Assembly (NCBI RefSeq): GCF_900107965.1
Contig: NZ_FNVU01000002.1
Span: 496,001 to 560,000 of the forward strand
Origin: Actinacidiphila yanglinensis
Lineage (GTDB): Bacteria; Actinomycetota; Actinomycetes; Streptomycetales; Streptomycetaceae
DNA length: 64,000 nt
Direction of reading: 5' to 3'
The notes under the pieces: generated by a model
Database searches by the model: none
The model's input: only the letters and a program-made list of their open reading frames with translations
Told to the model about the DNA's origin: nothing
Part shown: in pieces, positions 42,445-56,200 of the stretch
Layout of the letters: each line of letters begins with the position of its first letter
Position numbering within the stretch: position 1 is the first letter of the stretch
Translations under genes and position numbers: made by a program

Positions 42445-42906
42445 ATGCAGCCCAACGACGCCCGGATCCTCCGGGGCTCGGCCCTCGCGGCCGGACCTGT
42501 CGGAGTCATCGCCACCGTTGTCAGCGCTCTCGTCGCAGGCGAGAAGGGCCTGCTCGGCGGAGTGGTGGCCGTGGCCGTGGTGGCCGTCTTCTTCGCGGCC
42601 GGCTCGTGGGCGCTGATGCGGCTCACCCAGAACCAGCCCCAGTTGGCGATGGCCGCCGGGATGCTGGTCTACGCGGTGCAGATCCTGCTGATCGGCGTCT
42701 TCATCGTCGTCTTCAAGGACACCAGCGCTTTCAACGGCCGCGCGTTCGGCCTGACTCTGCTGGTCACCGCGCTCGCCTGGGTGGGCGGCCAGATCAAGCA
42801 GTCGCTGACCAGCCGGATGCTCTACGTGGACCCCGAACCCTCGGTCCCCGCCGCCCGGACGCAGGAGCCGGACGCGGTCGGGACGGGGTCGCGCGATGCT
42901 ACGTAA
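42445..42906 (+). CDS. atpI: ATP synthase accessory protein AtpI-like
   Basis: A 153-residue membrane protein with four helices (GVIATVVSALVAG, GVVAVAVVAVFFAAG, AAGMLVYAVQILLIGVFIVV, FGLTLLVTALAWVGGQI). AtpI proteins are thought to help assemble the c-ring or carry Mg2+; sequence is poorly conserved, so the name rests largely on position as the first gene of the atp operon. The ATG at 42445 follows GGAGGAG. Confidence 0.75.
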   Translation: MQPNDARILRGSALAAGPVGVIATVVSALVAGEKGLLGGVVAVAVVAVFFAAGSWALMRLTQNQPQLAMAAGMLVYAVQILLIGVFIVVFKDTSAFNGRAFGLTLLVTALAWVGGQIKQSLTSRMLYVDPEPSVPAARTQEPDAVGTGSRDAT

Positions 42907-43191
42907 GGGGAGGGTAAGGGGCCTTCATCCTGGTCTGCTATCGTCCGAAGTCGCATCCGGACGTGAGGGCCCCTCGCACATGCAGAGGGTCAAGCCCCCG
43001 CGCCCTGCGGTGTATTCGGATTCGGAACCGCGCACGCGGCACGGACGACGGATGCCCGCGTCACGATGCGGGCTCTCAGCGGACCGAGCGGGCTTCGCCA
43101 CGCCCTACCCGCAGTGCCGAACAGCGGCCCCACCAGCCGCGCTGACACACAAGGTTGCCGTTACTTATGCGTCACGACGAAGGAGTCACGG

Positions 43192-43998
43192 GTGAGTGCC
43201 CACACGCTGCTCGCTGAAGCTGGATGCCACATCCAGCACGGTTGCGCATTCCCCGCTCCTGGCCTCAACTCGTTCGACTTCAAGCCGATCTTCAGCATCG
43301 GCAGCTTCGACTTCACCAAGCCGATGCTGCTCGCGATCCTCTGCATGCTGCTGGTGGTGGGCTTCTTCTGGGCCGCGTTCAGCAAGCCCAAGATGGTGCC
43401 GGGAAAGCTGCAGCTGGTCGGTGAGATCGGTTACACCTTCGTGGCCCGCAGCATCGCCCGCGAGGTGATCGGCAAGAAGGGCGACAAGTACGTCCCCTTC
43501 CTCGCGTCGATCTTCTTCTTCGTGTGGTTCATGAACATCATGTCGATCATCCCGTTCGCCCAATTCCCGGCCACGTCGCGGTTCGCGTTCCCGGTCGGCC
43601 TGGCGGCGCTGGTCTTCATCACGTACATGTACCTGACGTTCAAGACGCACGGATTCCGCGGCGGCATCAAGAACCTGGTCTGGATTCCGGGCCTGCCCAA
43701 GCCGCTCGTGCCGCTGATCGTGCTGCTGGAGTTCATCCAGAACGTGATCACCCGGCCGTTCACCCTCGCCGTGCGGCTGTGGGCGAACATGTTCGCCGGT
43801 CACATGCTGATCGTGATGTTCAGCGTCGCCACCTGGTACCTGCTCACCCCCTCGGCCTTCACCGCGGTGGCGGGCGGCTCCTTCGCGCTGGCGATCTTCA
43901 TGACCGCCTTCGAGTTGCTGATCCAGTTCCTGCAGGCGTACATCTTCACGCTGCTCGCCTCGATCTACATCCAGGGAGCGCTCGAAGAAGGGCACTGA
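43192..43998 (+). CDS. atpB: F1Fo ATP synthase subunit a
   Basis: A 268-residue membrane subunit forming the proton half-channels against the c-ring. The essential arginine is in LAVRLWANMFAGHMLI, and the C-terminal helices include LIQFLQAYIFTLLASIYIQG. GTG 43192 has AGGAG seven bases upstream. A 285-base gap separates it from atpI, holding GCTATCGTCC, which could include an internal -10. Confidence 0.95.
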   Translation: MSAHTLLAEAGCHIQHGCAFPAPGLNSFDFKPIFSIGSFDFTKPMLLAILCMLLVVGFFWAAFSKPKMVPGKLQLVGEIGYTFVARSIAREVIGKKGDKYVPFLASIFFFVWFMNIMSIIPFAQFPATSRFAFPVGLAALVFITYMYLTFKTHGFRGGIKNLVWIPGLPKPLVPLIVLLEFIQNVITRPFTLAVRLWANMFAGHMLIVMFSVATWYLLTPSAFTAVAGGSFALAIFMTAFELLIQFLQAYIFTLLASIYIQGALEEGH

Positions 43999-45731
<1,733 letters not shown>

Positions 45732-45815
45732 CAGCCACCAACGCAACAAGCATGAAGGCGGCCCTAGTTGGGCCGTGAGGAATACAGGGCCCAACAAGGA
45801 GAGCAGGGAACCCAG

Positions 45816-47387
45816 ATGGCGGAGCTCACGATCCGGCCGGAGGAGATCCGGGACGCGCTGGATACTTTCGTCCAGTCGTACCAGCCGGACGCCGCCTCGC
45901 GCGAGGAGGTCGGCACGGTCAGCGTTGCCGGTGACGGCATCGCGAAGGTCGAGGGACTGCCCTCGGCCATGGCGAACGAGTTGCTGAAGTTCGAGGACGG
46001 CACCCTCGGCCTCGCCCTCAACCTCGAGGAGCGCGAGATCGGTGCGATCATCCTCGGCGAGTTCGACGGCGTGGAGGAGGGCCAGCCGGTGCAGCGCACC
46101 GGCGAGGTGCTCTCCGTCGCGGTCGGTGAGGGCTACCTCGGCCGGGTCGTCGACCCGCTGGGCAACCCGATCGACGGCCTCGGCGAGATCGAGACCGAGG
46201 GCCGGCGTGCCCTCGAACTCCAGGCGCCCACCGTCATGCAGCGCAAGTCGGTGCACGAGCCCATGCAGACCGGCCTGAAGGCCGTCGACGCGATGACCCC
46301 GATCGGCCGCGGCCAGCGCCAGCTGATCATCGGTGACCGGCAGACCGGCAAGACCGCGCTGACCATCGACACGATCATCAACCAGCGTGACAACTGGCGC
46401 TCCGGCGACCCGAAGAAGCAGGTCCGCTGCATCTACGTGGCGATCGGCCAGAAGGGCTCCACCATCGCGGGCGTGCGCGCCGCGCTGGAGGAGGCCGGTG
46501 CACTGGAGTACACCACGATCGTCGCCGCCCCGGCGTCCGACCCGGCCGGCTTCAAGTACCTCGCCCCGTACACCGGCTCGGCCATCGGCCAGCACTGGAT
46601 GTACCAGGGCAAGCACGTACTGATCATCTTCGACGACCTGTCGAAGCAGGCCGACGCCTACCGCGCGGTCTCCCTGCTGCTGCGCCGTCCGCCGGGCCGC
46701 GAGGCCTACCCGGGCGACGTCTTCTACCTGCACTCCCGCCTGCTGGAGCGTTGCGCGAAGCTCTCCGACGACCTGGGCGCGGGCTCCATGACCGGCCTGC
46801 CGATCGTGGAGACCAAGGCCAACGACGTGTCGGCGTTCATCCCGACCAACGTGATCTCGATCACCGACGGCCAGTGCTTCCTGGAGTCCGACCTGTTCAA
46901 CGCCGGCCAGCGGCCCGCGCTGAACGTCGGTATCTCGGTCTCCCGGGTCGGCGGCTCCGCGCAGATCAGGGCGATGCGCAAGGTCGCCGGCCGGCTCAAG
47001 CTCGACCTGGCCCAGTACCGCGAGCTGGAGGCGTTCGCCGCCTTCGGTTCCGACCTCGACGCGGCCTCCAAGGCGCAGCTCGAGCGTGGTCAGCGGATGA
47101 TGGAGCTGGTCAAGCAGGGCCAGTACGCACCGTTCCCGATCGAGGACCAGGTCGTGTCGATCTGGGCCGGCACCACCGGCAAGCTCGACGACGTACCGGT
47201 CGAGGACATCCACCGGTTCGAGCGCGAGCTGCTGGACTACCTGCACCGCGAGCACAAGTCGATGCTCACCGCGATCGTCGAGACCGGCCAGCTGCCGGAC
47301 GAGACCGTGGACGCGCTGACCGACGCGGTGGCCGCCTTCAAGAAGCAGTTCGAGACGTCCTCGGGCGCGCTGCTGGTCGAGGGCTGA
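45816..47387 (+). CDS. atpA: F1Fo ATP synthase subunit alpha
   Basis: A 523-residue noncatalytic nucleotide-binding subunit of the F1 head. Walker A GDRQTGKT, the [11 protein letters not shown]alker B strand and the arginine finger region [11 protein letters not shown] are present. The ATG at 45816 is preceded by AGGGA; the frame is open slightly upstream but without the conserved [11 protein letters not shown] start. Confidence 0.97.
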   Translation: MAELTIRPEEIRDALDTFVQSYQPDAASREEVGTVSVAGDGIAKVEGLPSAMANELLKFEDGTLGLALNLEEREIGAIILGEFDGVEEGQPVQRTGEVLSVAVGEGYLGRVVDPLGNPIDGLGEIETEGRRALELQAPTVMQRKSVHEPMQTGLKAVDAMTPIGRGQRQLIIGDRQTGKTALTIDTIINQRDNWRSGDPKKQVRCIYVAIGQKGSTIAGVRAALEEAGALEYTTIVAAPASDPAGFKYLAPYTGSAIGQHWMYQGKHVLIIFDDLSKQADAYRAVSLLLRRPPGREAYPGDVFYLHSRLLERCAKLSDDLGAGSMTGLPIVETKANDVSAFIPTNVISITDGQCFLESDLFNAGQRPALNVGISVSRVGGSAQIRAMRKVAGRLKLDLAQYRELEAFAAFGSDLDAASKAQLERGQRMMELVKQGQYAPFPIEDQVVSIWAGTTGKLDDVPVEDIHRFERELLDYLHREHKSMLTAIVETGQLPDETVDALTDAVAAFKKQFETSSGALLVEG

Positions 47388-47391
47388 TCGC

Positions 47392-49793
<2,402 letters not shown>

Positions 49794-49828
49794 TCCCACG
49801 CACCACCCGGGCCGTCAGGCCCACGCGA

Positions 49829-49857
49829 CCGGCGGGCGGTCCGGTGGATCCCGCCGG
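49829..49857 (+). terminator. hairpin between atpD and atpC
   Basis: CCGGCGGG pairs with CCCGCCGG around a 13-base loop in the 153-base atpD-atpC gap. It may be a partial terminator or an RNA-stability element. TATTCT at 49890 could be a -10 for separate atpC expression. Confidence 0.4.
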
Positions 49858-49946
49858 GGGTCCTCGGACCAGCCTTCCGGTCGCACCCCTTATTCTGTGT
49901 CCTATGCATCCTCCGCAGGCGGTGGGTGCCAACCCGAGGAGCCGTC

Positions 49947-50321
49947 TTGGCCGATCTTCACGTCGAGCTGGTCGCCGCGGACCGCAACGTCTGGTCCGGC
50001 GAGGCCAACCTGGTCGTCGCCCGTACCAAGTCGGGTGACATCGGCATCATGGCCAACCACGAGCCGCTGCTCGGGGTGCTCCAGTCCGGTCCGATCACCA
50101 TCCGGACCAGTGACGGCGGCACGGTGATCGCCGCGGTGCACGGCGGCTTCATCTCCTTCGCGGACAACAAGCTGTCCATCCTGGCGGAGATCGCCGAACT
50201 CGCCGACGAGATCGACGTCGACCGGGCCGAGCGGGCGCTCCAGCGCTCCAAGACCGAGGCCGACAGCGGCGCCGAGCGGCGGGCGGAGGTCCGGCTCGCC
50301 GCGGCGTCGGGCGCACACTGA
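49947..50321 (+). CDS. atpC: F1Fo ATP synthase subunit epsilon
   Basis: A 124-residue subunit that joins the rotor and restrains ATP hydrolysis. The N-terminal beta-barrel (LHVELVAADRNVWSGEANLV, GDIGIMANHEPLLGVL) and the C-terminal helical pair (ADEIDVDRAERALQRSK) are complete. TTG 49947 is chosen because GGAG lies five bases upstream and the fold begins there. Confidence 0.95.
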   Translation: MADLHVELVAADRNVWSGEANLVVARTKSGDIGIMANHEPLLGVLQSGPITIRTSDGGTVIAAVHGGFISFADNKLSILAEIAELADEIDVDRAERALQRSKTEADSGAERRAEVRLAAASGAH

Positions 50322-50360
50322 ACGACGTTTGACCGCAGGACGCAGTACCCGCAGTACCAC

Positions 50361-50399
50361 GGTGCCGCGGACCGCCCGGGAGGGACGGTCCGCGGCACC
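50361..50399 (+). terminator. terminator of the atp operon
   Basis: A perfect 14-bp stem (GGTGCCGCGGACCG and complement) with an 11-base loop, 40 bases after the atpC stop. Confidence 0.85.
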
Positions 50400-50440
50400 G
50401 GCACAGCAAGGGCGGCAACCATTCCCAGGCGAGGAGGTCG

Positions 50441-50899
50441 GTGGACGTGATCCTCGCTTTCGAAGTGGGCGGCGCGATCCTTGCGGCGGCGCTGCTCGGT
50501 CTCTTCCTCTTCGGCCTGCGCCGCCGCCTCATCCAGCGTCCCGGCGGCACCTTCGACTGCTCGCTGCGGCCGGCCCCCGCCGCCGACGCCGAGCCGGCCG
50601 CCGGCGGCAAGGGCTGGGTCTACGGCGTGGCCCGCTACAGCGGTGACCGGGTGGAGTGGTTCCGGGTCTTCTCCTACGCGATCCGGCCGCGCCGGGTGCT
50701 GGAGCGCCCGCTGATCGAGGTCACCGGCCGCCGCGAGCCGCAGGGTTCGGAGGAACTCGCGCTGCTGTCGGACGCGGTGGTGCTCTCCTGCGTCCACCGC
50801 GGCACCCGGCTGGAGCTGGCGATGAGCGACGACGCGCTGACCGGTTTCCTCGCCTGGCTGGAGGCGGCTCCGCCCGGCCAACGCGTCAACGTGGCGTAG
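50441..50899 (+). CDS. DUF2550 family membrane protein
   Basis: A 152-residue protein with one N-terminal helix (ILAAALLGLFLFGLRRRLIQ), then the conserved GGTFDCSLR and a soluble domain with GWVYGVARYSGDRVEWFRVF. DUF2550 genes follow atpC in most actinobacteria; function is unknown. GAGGAGG precedes two candidate GTG starts (50441 and 50447). The atp terminator separates it from the operon. Confidence 0.85.
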   Translation: MDVILAFEVGGAILAAALLGLFLFGLRRRLIQRPGGTFDCSLRPAPAADAEPAAGGKGWVYGVARYSGDRVEWFRVFSYAIRPRRVLERPLIEVTGRREPQGSEELALLSDAVVLSCVHRGTRLELAMSDDALTGFLAWLEAAPPGQRVNVA

Positions 50900-50947
50900 T
50901 CCGAGGCGTCGTCGTGGCGCGGCCGGCCCGGGGCGCCGTGGCGCGGC

Positions 50948-51520
50948 TCAGCGCTCGCCGCCCGGGACCCACAGGATGTCGCCGCGGGACACGTTCGCCG
51001 TGCGGGCGAGGATGAAGAGCAGGTCCGAGAGCCGGTTGAGGTATGTCGCGGTGAGCGGGTTCATCGTCTCGCCGTGCTCGGCCAGCGCCGCCCACGTCGA
51101 GCGCTCCGCGCGCCGGACCACCGTGGTGGCCTGGTGCAGCAGCGCGGCGCCGGGGGTGCCGCCGGGCAGGATGAAGCTGCGCAGCTTGTCCAGGTCGGCG
51201 AGGAAGCGGTCGCAGTCACCCTCCAGCCGGTCGACGTAGGGCTGGTCCACCCGCAACGGCGGGTATGCGGGGTCCGGCACGACCGGGGTGGCCAGATCCG
51301 CGCCCACGTCGAAGAGTTCGTTCTGGACCCGGCGTACGACGGCCGCCACCGGCTCGGCCAGGTCGCCGAGCGCGAGCGCCACCCCGAGCACCGCGTTCGC
51401 CTCGTTGGCGTCGGCGTACGCGCCGATCCGCGGGTCGGTCTTGGCGGTGCGGCTCATGTCGCCCAGGGCCGTCGTGCCGTCGTCGCCGGTACGGGTGTAG
51501 ATGCGGGTGAGGTTGACCAT
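50948..51520 (-). CDS. cob(I)yrinic acid a,c-diamide adenosyltransferase, PduO type
   Basis: A 190-residue enzyme that moves adenosyl from ATP to cob(I)alamin to make coenzyme B12. The ATP-binding N-terminus is IYTRTGDDGTTAL (7-19), followed by RIGAYADANEANAVLG and the C-terminal VRRAERS and NRLSDLLFILAR. The ATG at 51520 has no ribosome site; TACGCT on the same strand ends 7 bases upstream, suggesting a leaderless transcript. It is divergent from the 3-hydroxyacyl-CoA dehydrogenase. Confidence 0.9.
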   Translation of the reverse strand: MVNLTRIYTRTGDDGTTALGDMSRTAKTDPRIGAYADANEANAVLGVALALGDLAEPVAAVVRRVQNELFDVGADLATPVVPDPAYPPLRVDQPYVDRLEGDCDRFLADLDKLRSFILPGGTPGAALLHQATTVVRRAERSTWAALAEHGETMNPLTATYLNRLSDLLFILARTANVSRGDILWVPGGER

Positions 51521-51679
51521 GCCGACGAGCGTAGGGCCTGTCCGGCCCGCCATCCTCCCGCCACGGCGCCCCCAACTGTGCGACCAAGGACACATGGTGA
51601 CGCGGCCGACATCCTGCTGCGCCCGGTGCGACACGAGCGTTAGGGTCCGGCCAGATACCCCAACGGAGAGGTGTGTGCC

Positions 51680-52528
51680 GTGGCGAAGAAGCTCGCCGTC
51701 GTCGGAGCCGGACTGATGGGCGCCGGCATCGCGCAGGTGTCCGCGCAGGCGGGCTACGAGGTGGTGCTGCGGGACGTGACCGACGAGGCGCTGGCCCGCG
51801 GCCGGAGCGGAATCGCCGCCTCCTACGAGAAGTTCGTGGCCAAGGGGAAGATGACGGCCGAGGACGCCGAGGCCGCGCTCGCCCGGATCACCACGACCAC
51901 CGACCTGGACGCGGCCGCCGACGCCGACCTGGTCGTGGAGGCGGTCTTCGAGCGGATCGAGGTCAAGCAGGAGATCTTCCGCACCCTCGACCGGCTGGTC
52001 GGCGACGACACGGTGCTCGCCTCGAACACCTCGGCGATCCCGATCACGAAGATCGCCGCGGTCACCGAGCGGCCCGAGCGGGTGGTCGGCACGCACTTCT
52101 TCTCGCCGGTGCCGCTGATGCAGCTGTGCGAACTGGTCCGCGGCTACAAGACCAGTGACGAGACGTTGGCGCGGGCCCGGGAGTTCGCGGAGAGCACCGG
52201 CAAGACCTGTGTCGTCGTCAACCGCGATGTCGCGGGCTTCGTCACCACCCGGCTGATCTCCGCGCTCGTCGTGGAGGCGGTGAAGCTCTACGAGTCGGGC
52301 GTCGCCTCCGCCGAGGACATCGACACCGCGTGCAAGCTCGGCTTCGGCCACGCGATGGGCCCGCTGGCCACCACCGACCTCACCGGCGTGGACATCCTGC
52401 TGCACGCCACCGGCAACATCTACACCGAGTCACAGGACGAGAAGTTCGCCCCGCCGGAGATCATGCGGCGCATGGTCGATGCGGGTGACCTGGGCCGCAA
52501 GAGCGGGCAGGGGTTCTACACGTACTAA
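51680..52528 (+). CDS. 3-hydroxybutyryl-CoA dehydrogenase
   Basis: A 282-residue NAD(P)-dependent enzyme interconverting acetoacetyl-CoA and 3-hydroxybutyryl-CoA, for butyrate or polyhydroxybutyrate-type metabolism. Features are AVVGAGLMGAGIAQVSAQAG (6-25), NTSAIPITKIA, the catalytic His in VGTHFFSPVPLM and DVAGFVTTRL. The GTG at 51680 is preferred (GGAGAGG at nine bases) over one at 51671, which overlaps the ribosome site. Confidence 0.9.
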   Translation: MAKKLAVVGAGLMGAGIAQVSAQAGYEVVLRDVTDEALARGRSGIAASYEKFVAKGKMTAEDAEAALARITTTTDLDAAADADLVVEAVFERIEVKQEIFRTLDRLVGDDTVLASNTSAIPITKIAAVTERPERVVGTHFFSPVPLMQLCELVRGYKTSDETLARAREFAESTGKTCVVVNRDVAGFVTTRLISALVVEAVKLYESGVASAEDIDTACKLGFGHAMGPLATTDLTGVDILLHATGNIYTESQDEKFAPPEIMRRMVDAGDLGRKSGQGFYTY

Positions 52529-52534
52529 CCGACG

Positions 52535-52550
52535 TCACTCGGAGGAGTGA
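52535..52550. promoter_or_regulatory. BldM-like palindrome TCACTCG-GA-GGAGTGA
   Basis: It resembles the BldM site TCAC(C/T)CG-N2-CG(G/A)GTGA with one mismatch and lies upstream of the STAS gene, close to its promoter. Confidence 0.4.
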
Positions 52551-52562
52551 ATTCGGTATCGG

Positions 52563-52592
52563 TTCGCTCACAGGCGGCAACTTCTGTATACG
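52563..52592 (+). promoter_or_regulatory. candidate STAS gene promoter TTCGCT-N18-TATACG
   Basis: TATACG is among the more AT-rich hexamers here. The start would give a leader of about 120 bases. Confidence 0.35.
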
Positions 52593-52720
52593 ACGGGCCG
52601 TCAGTTGTGTGAGGACTGACGGGTCGACGGGTGCCGGCCGGGACGCCGTGAGGGCGGCGTCCGCGCCGGCGCCGCGTCCCACGAGCACCGTGTCCATGCC
52701 AGCACCGTCCGGGAGTGACT

Positions 52721-53020
52721 ATGCACATCAGGGGCGACCACGCCGAGCTGGTCGTCGGGGGGCGCCTCGACGTGCGCAGCGCTGCGGACGCCCGTACGGC
52801 CCTGCACACCGCGCTCGACTCCGGTCACGGCGACCTGGTGCTCGACCTGACCGAACTCGACTCGTGGGACGCGACCGGGCTCGGCGTGATCATGGGGGCG
52901 CACCGGCGGGCCGGCCGCGCCAACCGCCGGCTGGTGCTGCGCGGCGTGCCCCCGCAGATGCAGCGGCTGCTGATCGCCACCCGGCTGCACCGAATCCTCG
53001 CGATCGAGGCGGAAACGTAA
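52721..53020 (+). CDS. STAS-domain anti-sigma factor antagonist
   Basis: A 99-residue single STAS domain (SpoIIAA/BldG-like). The strand LVLDLTELDSWDATGLGVIM holds the regulatory site; the phospho-acceptor is Thr in DATG where most have Ser. Unphosphorylated, such proteins bind anti-sigma kinases and free a sigma factor. No kinase or sigma gene is adjacent. ATG 52721 follows GGGAG at five bases. Confidence 0.85.
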   Translation: MHIRGDHAELVVGGRLDVRSAADARTALHTALDSGHGDLVLDLTELDSWDATGLGVIMGAHRRAGRANRRLVLRGVPPQMQRLLIATRLHRILAIEAET

Positions 53021-53240
53021 TCCGTGGCAGCCACCCGCACGTATGGGACGGCTCACGTCCGGTGAGGCACCCCGGCACTTCATGGATGGTCTGCGAACCT
53101 TTAGAGTTTGCGCATCGATGGCCGGGAGGCGTGCCACCGCGTACGCCGCAGGAGGGGACATCGGGCGGCGGTCCGTGAGCGCGGACCCGTGGCGGCCCGT
53201 GTCGGCCCCCAACCAGTGACGCACCTTGGGGGCGTACGAC

Positions 53241-56200
53241 ATGGATCACACCGAGCGGTTCGACTCCGTCGAGGGCGAGGACGGTCGCGACGGCGAGAGC
53301 CGTAGCGGCGAGGAGCGCACGGGCACGGGTCTGCCCGGCTCCGGGGTGTCGCCGTTCGGCGCCGTCTCCGGCAGCTCGTCGGCCCAGCGCCCGGCCGGCG
53401 CCTTCGACGCCTTCGCGGCCGGCGCACCCGGTCGCGGCGACCGGCACTCCCAGGAGCCGTCCGCGCAGGACGCTTTCCCCGGGCCCGCGGTCTTCCAGGA
53501 CCCCGCAGCCGGCGACGAGGACGGGCTCGGGCTCGCGGCCGGCGCGGGCGCCGTGGCCCGGCTCAGGGGCGCGGACAGCTTCGACGCGTTCGGGACCGGC
53601 GGGAGCCCGCAGGGCAGCGACGGGAGCGCCGCGGACGAGGAGACGGACGAGGCGACGGACGCGGGCGAGGGCGGCGCGGAGGCGGGCTCCGGCGCGGACG
53701 GGGCCGAGCCGTCGCTCGGCGAGGACGTCGACCCCTTCACGCCGGCCGACCCGGCCCCGGCCGCGGACCTCGTGCCGTTCGGCGGGAGCGCGGGCGACGT
53801 CGCCGTGTACGGCGGGTTCGACGACGGCTTCGGGGGCGGGTCCGGCGGCGGTTCGGGCGATGCCCCGGCTGTCGACGTCAGCGGCCCGGGCGGGCTGGCC
53901 CCCGCGGACCGCGACCTGAGCGGCGGCGCGTCGAGCGGCGGCTTCGACGCGTTCGACGCCTTCGGCACGGCGAGCGGTGCGGGTGGCTCCGGCGGCCGGG
54001 GGAGTGTGGGCGGCATCGGGGGCAGCGGGGGAGGGGCCTCGCAGGGCGGCAGCTTCGACGCGTTCGCCGCCGGGGCGGTCGGCGGGAACGACCGGCTGCC
54101 CGAACTGCGGCCCTCCAGTACCCCCTCGCTGTTCGACGCCACCGCGCCCGTACCCCGGATCAGCCGTCCCGCGCGCGACCCGCTCGCCCCGGAGGTGGGC
54201 AGCGGCAGCGGCTCCAGCGCGAAGGTCGAGCGGGTGGTGACCGACGGCTACCTGCTGACGGTCAATCACATCGACGGCACCGAGGTCTCCGTGTGCCCGC
54301 CCGAGGAACTGCGGGTGCCGGTGCGCCGCACCGGGGAGGAACGCGCCGCGCGGACCGGCGCCGCCCGGCCCACCCCGCCGCCGGGGCCGCCCGGCCCCGA
54401 ACTCCCGCTGCTGGAGCGCGAGGAGGAGCGGGAGCGGCTGATACGGCTGCTGGCCCGCGGTCGCTCCATACGCGTCACCGGCCCGTCCGGGGCCGGACGT
54501 ACCGCCCTGCTGGAGTCCGTGGCCAACGCCTGCGGCGACATGGCGCCCTACGGGGTGCTGTGGCTGTCCGGCTACCACCGCACCGCCGCAGACGTCCTCC
54601 AGGACCTCTACACCGTCGTCTACGCCGGTGACGGCTACCGCCCCTCCCGCGCCGAACTGCCGGGACTGCTGGGCGAGATCGGCGCCGTGGTTGTGGTGGA
54701 CGACCTGGAGTTCGGCGGCGCCGCGCTCGAGGAACTGCTCTCCGTGGTCCCCGAATGCGCCTTCCTGATGTCGGCGACGCCGGACGTGCCCGCGCCCGCC
54801 GCCGACTCCATGGTCGAGGAGGTCTTCCTCGCCGGCCTCACCCGCGTCGCCAGCCTGGACCTGCTCCACTTCGCCGCCGGGCGGCCCCTGGCCGAGGACG
54901 AGGCCGCGTGGGCGGCCGACCTGTGGTTCGAGTCCGAGGGGCTGCCGCTGCGCTTCGTGCAGGCGGGCGCGCTGCTGCGGCAGCGTGACGCGCTGGCCGA
55001 GCCCGCCGGCGAGGTCGAGGCGGCCGACATCGGGTGGGACGACTCGGTGTGGGAGAAGGGTTCGCCGGGTGCGGCCGGCGGGATCGGCGGCGAGCAGCCG
55101 GAGTCCCGGCGCCGGACCTCCACGGCGCCGCTGCCCTCCCTCGGGGAGAGCGCCGCGCCCGCGGAACTGCTCGCCTCCCGGTTGAGCGAGGCCGCCCGGG
55201 AGGCGCTGGCCTTCGCGGTCGCCCTCGACGGCGAGTGCCCGCACCCCTCGCACCTGCCCGCGCTGGTCGGCGACACCCACGGGGACGCGGCCCTCGGCGA
55301 GTTGACGTCCGTCGGGCTCGCGGTGCCGGTCGCCGCGCACTTCCGGCTCTCGGCCGGGGTCGTCGCGCAGCTCACCCCGAGCCTCGCGGTCGACGGTGAG
55401 CTCTCCGACGTCCAGGCGCACACCGCGGCGCTGCACTACGCCTGGTGGACCGGGCACCCCTCGGTCACGCCGGAGCGCGCCACCGCCGAGTCCGAGGCGA
55501 TCATCGCGGCGATGGCCGCCTGCCGTGACGGCGGGCACGCCAGCGCGGCGGTGCTGCTGGCCCGTACGGTCGCGCCCGCGTTCGCCGCGGCGCTGCACTG
55601 GGGCGCGTGGGAGCGGGCGCTGCGGATCGGCCAGGAGGCCGCCCGGCTGACCGGGGAGGTCGCCGAGGAGGCGTACTTCCTGCACGAACTCGGCGTGCTC
55701 GCCCTGTGCACGGGCAACCTGGACCGGGCCCGCGCCGACCTCGAGGCGTCGATAGCGCTGCGCGCCGCGCTCGCCGACCGCCAGGGCACGGTCGTGGGCC
55801 GCCGGACCCTCGCGCTCGTCGCCGACCTCGAAGGTCCCGAAGTCCCGGACATACCCGCGGCCCTGGCCGAGGAGCCGCTCGCGCTGCCCGGGCCGCTCGC
55901 ACTGCCCGAACCCGAGACGGTCCTCATCAGCAGGGCGCCCGTACCCCTCCCGGCCCCCGCGCCCGCCCACTCCGCGCCCAGCGCCCGCCGGCTGGCCGTC
56001 GTCGGCTCCCGCCGCAACCTCGTCGCCGCGGGCACCGGCGTCCTCATCGCCGCCGTGGTCGGCACGATCGTCACCCTCGGGGCCACCTCGGGCAGCAACG
56101 ACACCCCGGACAACCAGGTCAAGCCGATCGAGTCCGTCCAGCAGGACCCGCCGGACACCACGGCGCCCCCGTCCGAGGACGGCACGACGAGTTCCCCCTC

